Source: Alkalibacterium sp. 20
GTDB lineage: Bacteria; Bacillota; Bacilli; Lactobacillales; Carnobacteriaceae_A
Direction: 5' to 3'
Assembly: GCF_001885615.1 (NCBI RefSeq)
Contig: NZ_LSRN01000026.1
Span: 1-42,609 of the forward strand
DNA length: 42,609 nucleotides
Shown: positions 33,033 to 41,216 of the stretch, in pieces
How the letters are laid out: every line of letters begins with the position of its first letter
Numbering within the stretch: position 1 is the first letter of the stretch
Notes under the pieces: generated by a model
Told to the model about the DNA's origin: nothing
The model's database searches: none
The model's input: the letters and a program-made list of their open reading frames with translations, nothing else
Position numbers and translations under genes: made by a program

Positions 33033-34250
33033 TTAGCGTCTAGGTAATAGACCATTCAATCCATGTGATTTCAGAGTATGAAAAAGCGGACGCCAGGCGT
33101 TACGATGCTGTTTAACTTCTTTCCCTTCTGCAATACGTAACATTTGCTGTTCATAGTAACTGATTCCTACGAGAGATCCGACTTTTTCATCCAAGAATTT
33201 ACTCCCCGTCGTTAACCTCGGTGTATCAACATTTCTTAGTTCTCCTGTAAACATTTGATTAGGCAAATTTGGCATTAACGCCAACGGACGAGCCAAACCA
33301 ATCATGGATGTTTTATTCTGAAGTAACGCTTCTTCCATACTATTTAATGACCTGAACCCGCCCGTGACGACCACAGGTATATCGATTAATGCTTTTAATC
33401 TCTCTGCATAATTTATAAAAAATATTTCTTCTTTTCCTTCTTCCGTCTCTTTAAACATCTTGGGATTTTCGTAATTCCCACCAGAAATTTCAATTAAATC
33501 GATCCCTAAATCGGTCAACTTCTCTGCCACTTGAAGTGATTCTGCTTCACTAAAACCGCCATCATTAAAATCAGAAGCATTCATCTTTATGCTTATAGGA
33601 AAATCTGGACCTAACATCCTTCTCATTCCCGTGTATATCTCAACTAAAAATCTCATTCGATTTTCCAGTGATCCGCCATATTCATCTATTCGCTGGTTTG
33701 CATGAGAAGACAAAAATTGACTGACCAGATAGCCATGGGCGCCATGTATTTGGACTCCTTTAAACCCCGCTTTTTTTGCAATTTGTGCTGTTTTGATGAA
33801 TCGCTCTACCAGTTCTTTTATTTCTTCTGTAGTTAGCGCTCTTGGCTTACTAAATAATTGCTTGGAATAATTACTCAATCGAATCGCACTAGGGGCCACA
33901 GGTTCTTTTGAAAGAGACCGAGGTGATTGTCTACCAGGATGATTGATCTGCATCCATAGCTGTGTATTATTTTCACTTCCTGCTTGGGCCCATTGCTTCA
34001 GCCTGTCAAGATCTCGCTCATCTTCAATAACGACATTACCTGGTTCGCCTAAAGCCTTTCGGTCTACCATGACGTTTCCTGTGACCACAATACCTGAACC
34101 ACCTCTGGCCCAAGCTTGATATAACTTGTTATGTAATTCGGTCGGTTGATTTTGACGATTCGCCATTATCTCACTCATCGCAGATTTTAGAAACCGATTT
34201 TTAATTCGCGTTCCATTTGGAAGTGTTAATTCCTCAAATACGTTCAACAT
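33033..34250 (-). CDS. NADH:flavin oxidoreductase, Old Yellow Enzyme-like
   Basis: A 405-aa FMN TIM barrel. Typical blocks are LPNGTRIKNRFLKSAMSE, MQINHPGRQSP, GVQIHGAHGYLVSQFLSSH, QRIDEYGGSLENRMRF, and FPISIKMNASDF. Family members reduce activated alkenes, quinones or related electrophiles with NAD(P)H. The chosen start at 34250 (MLNVFEELTLPNG) has AAGGAG about ten bases upstream; the open frame to 34286 contains the SD itself. The gene is divergent from the heliorhodopsin gene, with about 340 bases between them. An unrecognised 35-40 residue C-terminal extension (HRNAWRPLFHTL) is present. Confidence 0.88.
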   Translation of the reverse strand: MLNVFEELTLPNGTRIKNRFLKSAMSEIMANRQNQPTELHNKLYQAWARGGSGIVVTGNVMVDRKALGEPGNVVIEDERDLDRLKQWAQAGSENNTQLWMQINHPGRQSPRSLSKEPVAPSAIRLSNYSKQLFSKPRALTTEEIKELVERFIKTAQIAKKAGFKGVQIHGAHGYLVSQFLSSHANQRIDEYGGSLENRMRFLVEIYTGMRRMLGPDFPISIKMNASDFNDGGFSEAESLQVAEKLTDLGIDLIEISGGNYENPKMFKETEEGKEEIFFINYAERLKALIDIPVVVTGGFRSLNSMEEALLQNKTSMIGLARPLALMPNLPNQMFTGELRNVDTPRLTTGSKFLDEKVGSLVGISYYEQQMLRIAEGKEVKQHRNAWRPLFHTLKSHGLNGLLPRR

Positions 34251-34594
34251 CTTCTTTTCGCTCCTTAAGCAGATTGGGTGTTTCAAGTTCAGTGTATCTT
34301 CAACGGTATATTATTGATTTGAGAGGCATTTGAAATGATACTAGTCATTACTAATATAGCACAGATTATTCTGGATTTTGTGAATGGATAACTTTTAATA
34401 CATATTCAGTTGCATAAAAAAGACTTAAATATCCTTTTGTGATAGAATATATTTAATAATAAAATGTACTACTGTTTATAATACTCACCATAATTTCATT
34501 TTGACAGTTTAGTAGAGGGGGGGATGCGTCAAAACAAGTCCGAAAGATATTTCCATACTATTGTATCATATTATATGAAAGGAAGGTGTTCATT

Positions 34595-35380
34595 ATGTCC
34601 AAAGAAACAACCCTTAAGTCACTGAAAAAATTTAATACAGTGATGGGATTTTTACATCTTGTACAAGGATTCTTAATGTTAGGTTTTGCCATTTTTATTG
34701 AAAGGATAGCGGATTTCACAATACCCGTGATGTCCAATTTCCTCATGTTTGATGAAACACAAATGCGACTCGTCACCGAAACCAATCAACTTTTCGACGT
34801 TCCATTTGGTATAGCGGTCTCTTTATTCTTATTTATTTCTGCTCTTGCTCATTTCATAATTATTAGTCCATGGGGAAATCCTATTTATAACCGTGATTTA
34901 AAAAAGGGGATCAATAAATTCCGTTGGTACGAATACTCGATCAGCTCTTCATTGATGATTGTACTCATTGCACTCTTATTTGGAGTCTACGATATCGGGG
35001 CACTTATTTTAATTGTAGCAGCAAATGCTTCCATGAATCTATTCGGGTTAGACATGGAAGAAATAAATCAGTATACGGAAAAAACGAATTGGAAACCGTT
35101 TGTTTTCGGCAGTGTTGCCGGTTTGGCTCCGTGGGTCGTCATCCTACTTTATGCATTCGGTAACTCAAACCCGGCAGAAGTGCCCTGGTTTGTTTATGCC
35201 CTTGCAGGCAGCTATTTTGCCTTTTTCAACCTGTTTCCAATCAATATGATCTTACAATATAAAAAAATAGGTAAATGGAACAATTACCTTTATGGAGAAA
35301 AGGGTTATATCGTTTTAAGCCTTGTAGCAAAATCAGTATTAGCCTGGTTGGCTTTCGGAGGAGTCATGCAACCTCAGTAA
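34595..35380 (+). CDS. Heliorhodopsin
   Basis: A 261-aa seven-helix membrane protein of the heliorhodopsin family, which binds retinal with inverted membrane orientation compared with type-1 rhodopsins. The Schiff-base lysine is Lys246 in helix 7 (SLVAKSVLAWL). The counterion Glu113 lies in the family signature RWYEYSISSSLM of helix 3. His21 (FLHLVQG) and His86 (SALAHF) match the conserved histidines of the retinal pocket, and LFPINMILQY the helix-6 end. The ATG at 34595 is favoured: GGAAGG lies eight bases upstream, inside the open frame from a GTG at 34586. No retinal-forming oxygenase or photolyase gene is in the window. Heliorhodopsins do not pump ions as far as known; proposed roles are sensing or enzyme regulation. 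A strong terminator follows. Confidence 0.95.
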   Translation: MSKETTLKSLKKFNTVMGFLHLVQGFLMLGFAIFIERIADFTIPVMSNFLMFDETQMRLVTETNQLFDVPFGIAVSLFLFISALAHFIIISPWGNPIYNRDLKKGINKFRWYEYSISSSLMIVLIALLFGVYDIGALILIVAANASMNLFGLDMEEINQYTEKTNWKPFVFGSVAGLAPWVVILLYAFGNSNPAEVPWFVYALAGSYFAFFNLFPINMILQYKKIGKWNNYLYGEKGYIVLSLVAKSVLAWLAFGGVMQPQ

Positions 35381-35390
35381 GTAAACATTT

Positions 35391-35424
35391 AAAAAAGGCG
35401 CTAGTTTAAACTAGCGCCTTTTTT
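35391..35424. terminator. Terminator of the heliorhodopsin gene
   Basis: A6-GGCGCTAGT, TTAA, ACTAGCGCC-T6: a perfect 15-bp stem with a T-run on both strands, also usable by the convergent thpR remnant. Confidence 0.9.
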
Positions 35425-35478
35425 GCGTTTAAAGTTATATATTAAAACCGAAAGCCTTATTATTTCTACTCTGAATTC

Positions 35479-36020
35479 TTATATTGATTTATTATAGATT
35501 GCTCTATAAACCAATTCACCGTCGATTCGTGTACTTTCCATTAAAGAAATACTTCCGGCTATTATTTCTGAATGAGGCACACTCACTTCTTCTTTGACGA
35601 TTTCAAACGGTTTGTCTAATGATGCCTGGCGTACCAGTGTGATATGTGGCTTATATTCACGCTCTTCTTTTGTGAATCCTGCTTTTTCCAGTTCACCCTC
35701 CAGGTCTCGCTTGAGCTCGTTTAAAGAATCTAACTGTCCCTTCACTCCTGCCCAAATAATTTCTTTTTTTTTCTGGGGAAATGTCCTAAAGTATCTAGAC
35801 ACAATGTAAATTTTTTCGCTTTTGAAGTTGTTTCATCGATGGCCTGTTTCAGTCCGTTTATTTCTTCCTGGTCAACGTCTCCAATATACCGCAGTGTTAC
35901 ATGAAAATTATTCTTTGTAGTGAAGTTCCCTTTGTTCACATAGTTTTTTATCATATCTTGTGTGCTGTTCAGCTGTCTTTTTGTTTGCTCGTCAATCTCT
36001 ATGGCAATGAATACCCTCAT
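35479..36020 (-). pseudogene. thpR: RNA 2',3'-cyclic phosphodiesterase (ThpR/LigT-like), frameshifted at A9
   Basis: Two overlapping frames together make one 2H phosphoesterase of about 180 aa. The first (36020 onward) has HVTLRYIG, the second (to 35479) has HITLVRQA: the two HxT motifs of the active site. They are joined at a run of nine A on the minus strand (35772-35764); one extra A would give LGHFPRKKKEIIWAGV and restore the family sequence. As read, the first half ends at KKKKLFGQE. The enzyme opens 2',3'-cyclic phosphates of RNA. A homopolymer error in sequencing, a real frameshift, or slippage by RNA polymerase at the A9 run are all possible. Confidence 0.85.
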
Positions 36021-36127
36021 GTAGACACCTACTTGTTTTATTTCATTTTTTTCTTGATCGTTACTACCGTATCTGTGAAAGCTGAATTATTCCCGTCAGC
36101 ATAAACACGAAATCACTTATTTGACTA

Positions 36128-36997
36128 TTACTTTTCTTTTCCATCCATAAAGGAGTCGATATTATCAGCTGCAAATTCTTTAAATGAGTGTGGCGGTCTG
36201 CCAGTTAACTGTTCAAATTCGTTTGTTACCATTTTTGAAGCCCCCATCCTTGTCATAAAATAAAGGGCTATCGTTACATTCACGTATTGTTTATCCAGCC
36301 CTCTTATATTGACATAATACAGCCAATACTTTATAAAACTTGGATTCCTATATATGATATTCCTCTCAGTCGCTTGACTTAATATTTCTGCTATATCGAA
36401 ATAACTGAGCGACTCTGGTCCGGTTATAGTATAAGTCGTATTTTTATACTTCTCAGCTTCATGTAAAACAGTTGCTACCGATAAACCGATATCTTTAGCA
36501 TCAATAAAACTCGTCTTGCTCTTACCGGCAGGAATTAATATTTCATTGTTTTCTATTATCTCCTTGGAATGAACACCGGACAGATTTTGCATAAAAAAGC
36601 CCGGTCTTATATGTGAATAGGGAATCCCTGATCTCTCAATAAGCTTTTCGATCTTATGATGAGGCGGAATCGGATTCTTTTCGATGCCCATTAAAGAAAG
36701 GAAACACACCAACTTAACGTCGCATGATTTCATATGATCTATGAATGGATATAAATCTTCCGGGTTTCCGAGATGTGGCGGTCTCATCAGGAATACTCTG
36801 TCAACATTCTGTAATGCATTTTTGAATGTTTCCGGCTTTTTGAAATCCAAAATCACGGTATCGATTTCGTTTCCAAACAATTTAAAAAGTTTAGATTCAT
36901 CAGTTCCTGCAGCAACAACCTCTTCGCCCATGTTTCTTAATTCTTCAACAACGTATCTTCCAACATTGCCAGATGCGCCTGTAACTAAACTTTTCAT
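36128..36997 (-). CDS. NmrA-like atypical SDR (NAD(P)-binding) protein
   Basis: A 289-aa Rossmann protein; the dinucleotide motif is TGASGNVGRYV at residues 6-16. RVFLMRPPHLGNPEDLYPFI, HHKIEKLIERSGIPYSHIRPGFFMQNL and SFIDAKDIG are typical of the NmrA / quinone-oxidoreductase (QOR2-like) group. The gene starts directly at the stop of the MarR gene (TAA-ATG), so the two form one transcript under the MarR operator. Many such pairs respond to quinones or electrophiles; that role is inferred. Confidence 0.85.
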   Translation of the reverse strand: MKSLVTGASGNVGRYVVEELRNMGEEVVAAGTDESKLFKLFGNEIDTVILDFKKPETFKNALQNVDRVFLMRPPHLGNPEDLYPFIDHMKSCDVKLVCFLSLMGIEKNPIPPHHKIEKLIERSGIPYSHIRPGFFMQNLSGVHSKEIIENNEILIPAGKSKTSFIDAKDIGLSVATVLHEAEKYKNTTYTITGPESLSYFDIAEILSQATERNIIYRNPSFIKYWLYYVNIRGLDKQYVNVTIALYFMTRMGASKMVTNEFEQLTGRPPHSFKEFAADNIDSFMDGKEK

Positions 36998-37420
36998 TTA
37001 CTTCCCCTTTTCCAATATATCATTGGCTAACTGCATTGATTCAATGAACTGATGAAATTTATCTTTACCCATATTGTCTCGAAGCAATTCAATCGACTTA
37101 TAATAGTCATTGAACGTTGATTCAACAAGTTTATTCCCTTTACCCGTTATATTCAAAACATAGCTTCTTTTATCCGCCACTGACTGTTCCTTTAATACAT
37201 ACTCTTTTTTCACAAGTGCATTTACCATAGAGGTTACCGAAGGTTTGGTGATTTTAAAAAACTGGCTGATATTCATTGGCGTCGCTGCAGACTCTTGTTT
37301 TTGTATGAAAATAAGCACACCCATCTCGCTAGATCTAATGGGAATGTCGGGTTTCGTAGTCAATTGCAACCGACAAAACAGACTTATTATATCCGCACTA
37401 TCTATAAGCATATTATTCAT
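36998..37420 (-). CDS. MarR family transcriptional regulator
   Basis: A 140-aa winged-helix regulator: SSEMGVLIFIQKQESAATPMNISQFF, then recognition helix KITKPSVTSMVNALVKKEYV and wing SVADKRSYVLNITGKG. The start ATG at 37420 is chosen because GGAGG lies five bases upstream; the frame is open to a TTG at 37432 inside the SD. A consensus promoter and a perfect palindrome lie just upstream, so it very likely represses itself and the downstream NmrA-like gene. Confidence 0.92.
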   Translation of the reverse strand: MNNMLIDSADIISLFCRLQLTTKPDIPIRSSEMGVLIFIQKQESAATPMNISQFFKITKPSVTSMVNALVKKEYVLKEQSVADKRSYVLNITGKGNKLVESTFNDYYKSIELLRDNMGKDKFHQFIESMQLANDILEKGK

Positions 37421-37442
37421 TTCAGCCTCCAATCATACAGCC

Positions 37443-37467
37443 ATATAGTTAGTTTGGCTAACTATAT
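37443..37467. promoter_or_regulatory. Palindromic operator for the MarR regulator
   Basis: ATATAGTTAG-TTTGG-CTAACTATAT, a perfect 10-bp inverted repeat with a 5-base centre. It overlaps the downstream edge of the -10 and the start-point region, an ideal place for repression. Confidence 0.85.
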
Positions 37468-37494
37468 TTTAAGGCTCTTTCTTTCGTTTGTCAA
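37466..37494 (-). promoter_or_regulatory. Consensus promoter of marR-nmrA
   Basis: On the minus strand TTGACA (37494-37489), 17-base spacer, TAAAAT (37471-37466). Its -10 touches the operator palindrome. Confidence 0.85.
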
Positions 37495-37600
37495 CCGACT
37501 ACAGAAAAATGTGAAGATGAATTTATTACTAATCTCAGCTTTACAACAACTCACTCTATCGTCTAACGAGACTCATTTTTATTGTTTTATATAATAAAAG

Positions 37601-37644
37601 ACTGGGAAGTTAGATGTGACGATCTAACTTCCCAGTTCGTTTTT
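37601..37644 (-). terminator. Terminator of rsgA
   Basis: ACTGGGAAGTTAGAT, loop GTGACG, ATCTAACTTCCCAGT: a perfect 15-bp stem. It lies directly after the rsgA stop; T-rich sequence occurs on both sides. Confidence 0.85.
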
Positions 37645-37650
37645 ATTTAA

Positions 37651-38730
37651 TCATCTTTCTCTATTACCCTTTTCAATAAACTTTCTAGCTTTTTTCATAC
37701 CGCCTACTTCTTTAAACATCTCATTTAACTTTTCTGTTTCAATTTGCTTAGCATTTAACCCCTCGTACTTTGCCTCTTTTTTTAATTTTAAATAGCTGGC
37801 AAATCTTTCCTCAGTAAGTTCACCTTCACGAATAGCTTTTTTCACTGCACAGCCTGGTTCACTCATATGTGAGCAGTCATTGAATTTACATTCAGCTGCT
37901 AATGTATCAATATCGGAAAAAGTTCTCGATAAATTAGCACTTTCAAGACCTATCTCTCTCATTCCCGGAGTGTCAATAACTACTCCGCCGTTTGGGAGTA
38001 TGATAATTTCTCGACGGGTAGTCGTATGCCTACCTTTATCGTCATTTCTAAGTTCATTTGTTTTAATGGTATTTTTACCTGTCAGTTTGTTAATTAACGT
38101 CGATTTTCCAACACCCGACGAACCTAAAAAGGCGACGGTTTTTCCAACGCCAAAATACTTTTGGACAGATGAATGTCCATCAACATCGACACTAGATGTG
38201 ACCAGCACATCAACTCCACAGGTAACGGTTTCTAACTTTAAGAGTTTTTGTTTGAGGTTATCACACAAATCAGCTTTTGTTAGCACGATTACCGGAGTTG
38301 CTCCGCTATCCCAGGTAATGCCAAGATAACGCTCTATTCTTCGCAGATTAAAATCCTTGTTTAACGACATACAAATAAAAACAGTATCAATGTTTGCAGC
38401 TATGATTTGTTCGTCATGCGATGTTCCCGAAGCTTTTCTGATAAAGGCACTTTTTCTCGTTAGCACTTTGTGAATAATTGCGTTCCCACTGGCATCTTCA
38501 TTTCGGTCAAGCATGACAAAATCGCCTACTGCCGGGTAATCAGACGAATCAACCACATCATAACGAAACTTTCCGGAAATTTGTGCCAACAGATCAACAT
38601 TCTCTGTTGCAACTTTATATACGTCTTTAGATTGAGAAATCACTCTTCCGATATAGAGATTTATATATGAAGTGGCCTCTTTCACGAATTTTGCATCAAG
38701 ACCTAAGTTTTCCATGTCTATTTCACTCAA
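37651..38730 (-). CDS. rsgA: RsgA-like circularly permuted GTPase
   Basis: A 359-aa ribosome-associated GTPase that aids late 30S assembly. An N-terminal OB domain (residues about 25-100) precedes the permuted G domain: G4 TKAD (151-154) comes before G1 GSSGVGKS (203-210), switch I HTTTRR, and G3 DTPG (253-256). The zinc site is Cys281, Cys286, His288 and Cys294. It is longer than YloQ-type RsgA (about 295 aa), so it may be a second, paralogous copy. The start is a TTG at 38730 with AGGAGG seven bases upstream. A short ORF with its own SD lies just before it. Confidence 0.9.
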   Translation of the reverse strand: MSEIDMENLGLDAKFVKEATSYINLYIGRVISQSKDVYKVATENVDLLAQISGKFRYDVVDSSDYPAVGDFVMLDRNEDASGNAIIHKVLTRKSAFIRKASGTSHDEQIIAANIDTVFICMSLNKDFNLRRIERYLGITWDSGATPVIVLTKADLCDNLKQKLLKLETVTCGVDVLVTSSVDVDGHSSVQKYFGVGKTVAFLGSSGVGKSTLINKLTGKNTIKTNELRNDDKGRHTTTRREIIILPNGGVVIDTPGMREIGLESANLSRTFSDIDTLAAECKFNDCSHMSEPGCAVKKAIREGELTEERFASYLKLKKEAKYEGLNAKQIETEKLNEMFKEVGGMKKARKFIEKGNRER

Positions 38731-39035
38731 TTATTTTCCTCCTAAGCTTTTTTATAAGCAACTTATGAGAGGTTATTACAACAAATTATTTTGTCTCTAC
38801 CTCCCTGTTGATTACATTCTCCAAAAATCTATTGTCTGACATGCAAAACACTCCTTTTCATTCTAATATTTAATGTAAATTTTAATGATTATTCCATTCA
38901 ACTCGAATTATAGGTGTACTGAATTCTAAAGTCAAAGTTATTTAAAGACAGATGTATACCATCTGGATTACTACACTGCTATATCACATATCGCTTTGTT
39001 TTTGTCATCATTACTATGGATTGATACATTTGATT
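38731..39035. other. Intergenic stretch before rsgA
   Basis: Holds only an 18-codon ORF (38786-38842) and the rsgA SD site. No repeat, terminator or RNA gene was recognised. Confidence 0.55.
38786..38842 (-). CDS. Possible 18-codon upstream ORF before rsgA
   Basis: On the minus strand AAAAGGAG lies eight bases before ATG at 38842, encoding MSDNRFLENVINREVETK and a TAA at 38788-38786. The stop is 55 bases from the rsgA start. The SD site is strong, but the length gives no coding statistics. It could be a leader peptide or chance. Confidence 0.3.
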   Translation of the reverse strand: MSDNRFLENVINREVETK

Positions 39036-39791
39036 TCAGCTATTTAAAAGCATCACAATGGTCCCACCCAGTGTATTTACAACCAAATGAGCCACAATGA
39101 TAATCGTGGTGTTATGGAACTTTTGTGCCACAAACGCTGCAGCTAGTGCGCCTGGCAGGAGAGAGATTAGGTTCCACCACCAAAAGACATGAAATAACGT
39201 CCACAAGAGCCCGTGAATAGCCCAAGTATATTGACCGTGAGCTAATTCTTGCCTTGGTAGTATATAACCTCTCCACCAAAACTCTTCTCCAAAGATATTA
39301 AAGAATAAAAAGAATAATTGAAAGACAATTAGTATCACTATAGGTGTCATCTCAAATTCGGACGGTATGCCATTTATTATTACTCGAGGATCCAGCGTAG
39401 ACGGCAGGTAGTCAGGAGGATTAAATCTGACAGTATCAAGCAGCCATTTCTGAGTAGGCAATAAAAGAAAATTTCCAAAGACCATGAATAAGGACAATCC
39501 AATCGTCCATAACCATTCCATTTTTCTTAAAGGCGCCAGTCGGAATCTCTCCCTGATTGTCTTCCAATTCAACTTGTAGCCATCCATTTTTAGCGCTACA
39601 AACGATGCAATGAATAATAAACAAACGGGTCCCATTAAGGTTACAGAATAATTTGATATCGGGTTTACTCCAGCCTCGCCCAATAAGGGCATAACTATAT
39701 AGATACTGAAGCAAAAAATAGCAGTGGGTATACCAAAAAATAACAAGGACTCCCATAATGGCATTGGCTTAAGAGGTTTTTTAACATTCAT
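39036..39791 (-). CDS. CPBP family intramembrane metalloprotease (Abi/CAAX-type)
   Basis: A 251-aa protein with seven to eight membrane helices. CPBP motifs: Glu169-Glu170 and Arg174 (FGEEFWWRGYILPR), His201 (LFHVFWWWN), His235 and Asn239 (VAHLVVNT). The family includes Rce1-type proteases and bacteriocin self-immunity proteins; no bacteriocin gene is nearby. ATG at 39791 is preceded by AGGAGG. It stands downstream of a 9-bp inverted repeat at 39869. Confidence 0.9.
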   Translation of the reverse strand: MNVKKPLKPMPLWESLLFFGIPTAIFCFSIYIVMPLLGEAGVNPISNYSVTLMGPVCLLFIASFVALKMDGYKLNWKTIRERFRLAPLRKMEWLWTIGLSLFMVFGNFLLLPTQKWLLDTVRFNPPDYLPSTLDPRVIINGIPSEFEMTPIVILIVFQLFFLFFNIFGEEFWWRGYILPRQELAHGQYTWAIHGLLWTLFHVFWWWNLISLLPGALAAAFVAQKFHNTTIIIVAHLVVNTLGGTIVMLLNS

Positions 39792-39868
39792 ATGCTAATT
39801 CCTCCTTTTTCTCTTCGCCTCTTACTGTATTTGATTATTACAGTCACTCAATGAATTTTCAGCTTGCT

Positions 39869-39893
39869 ATCACAAGTGAAAGCTACTTGTGAT
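39869..39893. repeat. Perfect 9-bp inverted repeat between GT1 and CPBP genes
   Basis: ATCACAAGT, loop GAAAGCT, ACTTGTGAT. No U-tract follows on either strand, so it is more likely an operator or weak attenuator than a terminator. Confidence 0.45.
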
Positions 39894-39933
39894 TTCAATA
39901 AAGTTAACCGATACTGAACCGTGTAGCTTTTTT

Positions 39934-41130
39934 TTAAATGTTCTCTTCAACAATCCTTCGAATAATTTCCGTTGTATTGACTCGTTCTAAAATAGTTTTA
40001 GCTTCTGTAGCCTTTTCTTGATAGCATTTATTGTCTCTGATTTCATTTATAGCTTCCTGAAGTCCCATAGCATTTATTTTTTTCTTGTTTAATTGTATGG
40101 CATTACCAAAATCTTTGTAAAGTAGAATGTTCAATTCCTGTTCCGGCTGCATTCCTATTCCCACGAAAGGAACACCAGCGGTTACCGTGGTTTGAACGGT
40201 TCCTTGTCCCCCATGTATTACGGCCATGTCAACTTTCCCTGTCACTTCTAGAGCTGGTAGCCAATCTGTCACATAGACATTTCCAGGTACATGATCTCCT
40301 TCTTTGAGGTGAGACTTGATAGGGGCAATAACCACCACATCCAAGTTTTCAAATGCCCGGAGCACATTCAATAAAACAGTCCTATTCGCTGAACTTCCCA
40401 TGGCAAAGAATATTTTCGTTTTATTTGATTCAGCAAGCAGTTTCTCAACTTCGTTTGGTATTTCCTTATCAAGATGAGCAAACAGAGGACCTGAGAAATA
40501 CCAATTATCTGGCAGCTTCTTTAATAAGCTCAGTTTCTGTGTTTCAGCCACAATATTGATATCGCCTTCCCAAAATTCAAAAATACTTTTCGGTTTATTT
40601 AATTCAAAATCTCTAGCAACTTTTCGGAAGTTTGTTAACAAAAGTGGAACATTCAAAAGCACCACTGCAGCAAATTTATTCAGCCACTTAGGATAAAAAG
40701 GACTGATTGGAAGACCAGCTTTTAAATAAGGGCGTGATAAGGCTAAAGGAATCACGTTGAAAAGTTTTGTATTGGTCAATCGACAAGATATAGAAAAAGT
40801 TAAAACAGAACCCAGAAATGCTGCTTTGGGTTGAAGTATTGCGATAAGCTGGATCTCATTATTGATTCTGTGAACCAGTTCCGCATATGTCCAGGGTTGC
40901 TTGAATGTTTCTCCACGATCGACTTTCCATAAGTGTTCGATTTTTTCTTCATCTTCGACGGGTTCAAGGTGGTGAAGTGTGAATCCCGCTTCTTCAACCA
41001 GCGACTCAAATTGCCCGCCGTATGCGAAAAAATGACACTCATACTTGTCTTTTAGAACCTTTGCAATTTCTATCATTCTTGTCGTTTCAGCAATGTTCCA
41101 TCCAACGATACCAAATAATATTTTCTCCAT
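39934..41130 (-). CDS. GT1-type (MGT/UGT-like) glycosyltransferase
   Basis: A 398-aa two-Rossmann GT-B enzyme, no signal peptide or clear membrane span. The C-terminal nucleotide-sugar site is visible: FAMGSSANRT, VYVTDWLPALEVTGKVDMAVIHGGQGT (the His-Gly-Gly motif that contacts the diphosphate) and VPFVGIGMQPEQELN. Relatives glycosylate macrolides, sterols, lipids or carotenoids; the acceptor is unknown. The N-terminus MEKILFGIVGWNIAETTRM is the acceptor side. It is followed by CPBP and preceded by an unrecognised gene on the same strand, 86 bases away. Confidence 0.88.
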   Translation of the reverse strand: MEKILFGIVGWNIAETTRMIEIAKVLKDKYECHFFAYGGQFESLVEEAGFTLHHLEPVEDEEKIEHLWKVDRGETFKQPWTYAELVHRINNEIQLIAILQPKAAFLGSVLTFSISCRLTNTKLFNVIPLALSRPYLKAGLPISPFYPKWLNKFAAVVLLNVPLLLTNFRKVARDFELNKPKSIFEFWEGDINIVAETQKLSLLKKLPDNWYFSGPLFAHLDKEIPNEVEKLLAESNKTKIFFAMGSSANRTVLLNVLRAFENLDVVVIAPIKSHLKEGDHVPGNVYVTDWLPALEVTGKVDMAVIHGGQGTVQTTVTAGVPFVGIGMQPEQELNILLYKDFGNAIQLNKKKINAMGLQEAINEIRDNKCYQEKATEAKTILERVNTTEIIRRIVEENI

Positions 41131-41216
41131 AGTACTACTCCTCGCATTATCTGTTTATAGTTAATAATTAAAGTTAATAGGCTGAGATATTCTTTGATAC
41201 AGTTAAACACTCATAG

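Noticed and set aside
34501-34529. TTGACA at 34501-34506 as a heliorhodopsin -35
   Set aside because: No -10-like hexamer at 16-18 bases; the sequence there is G-rich (GGGGGGGATGCG).
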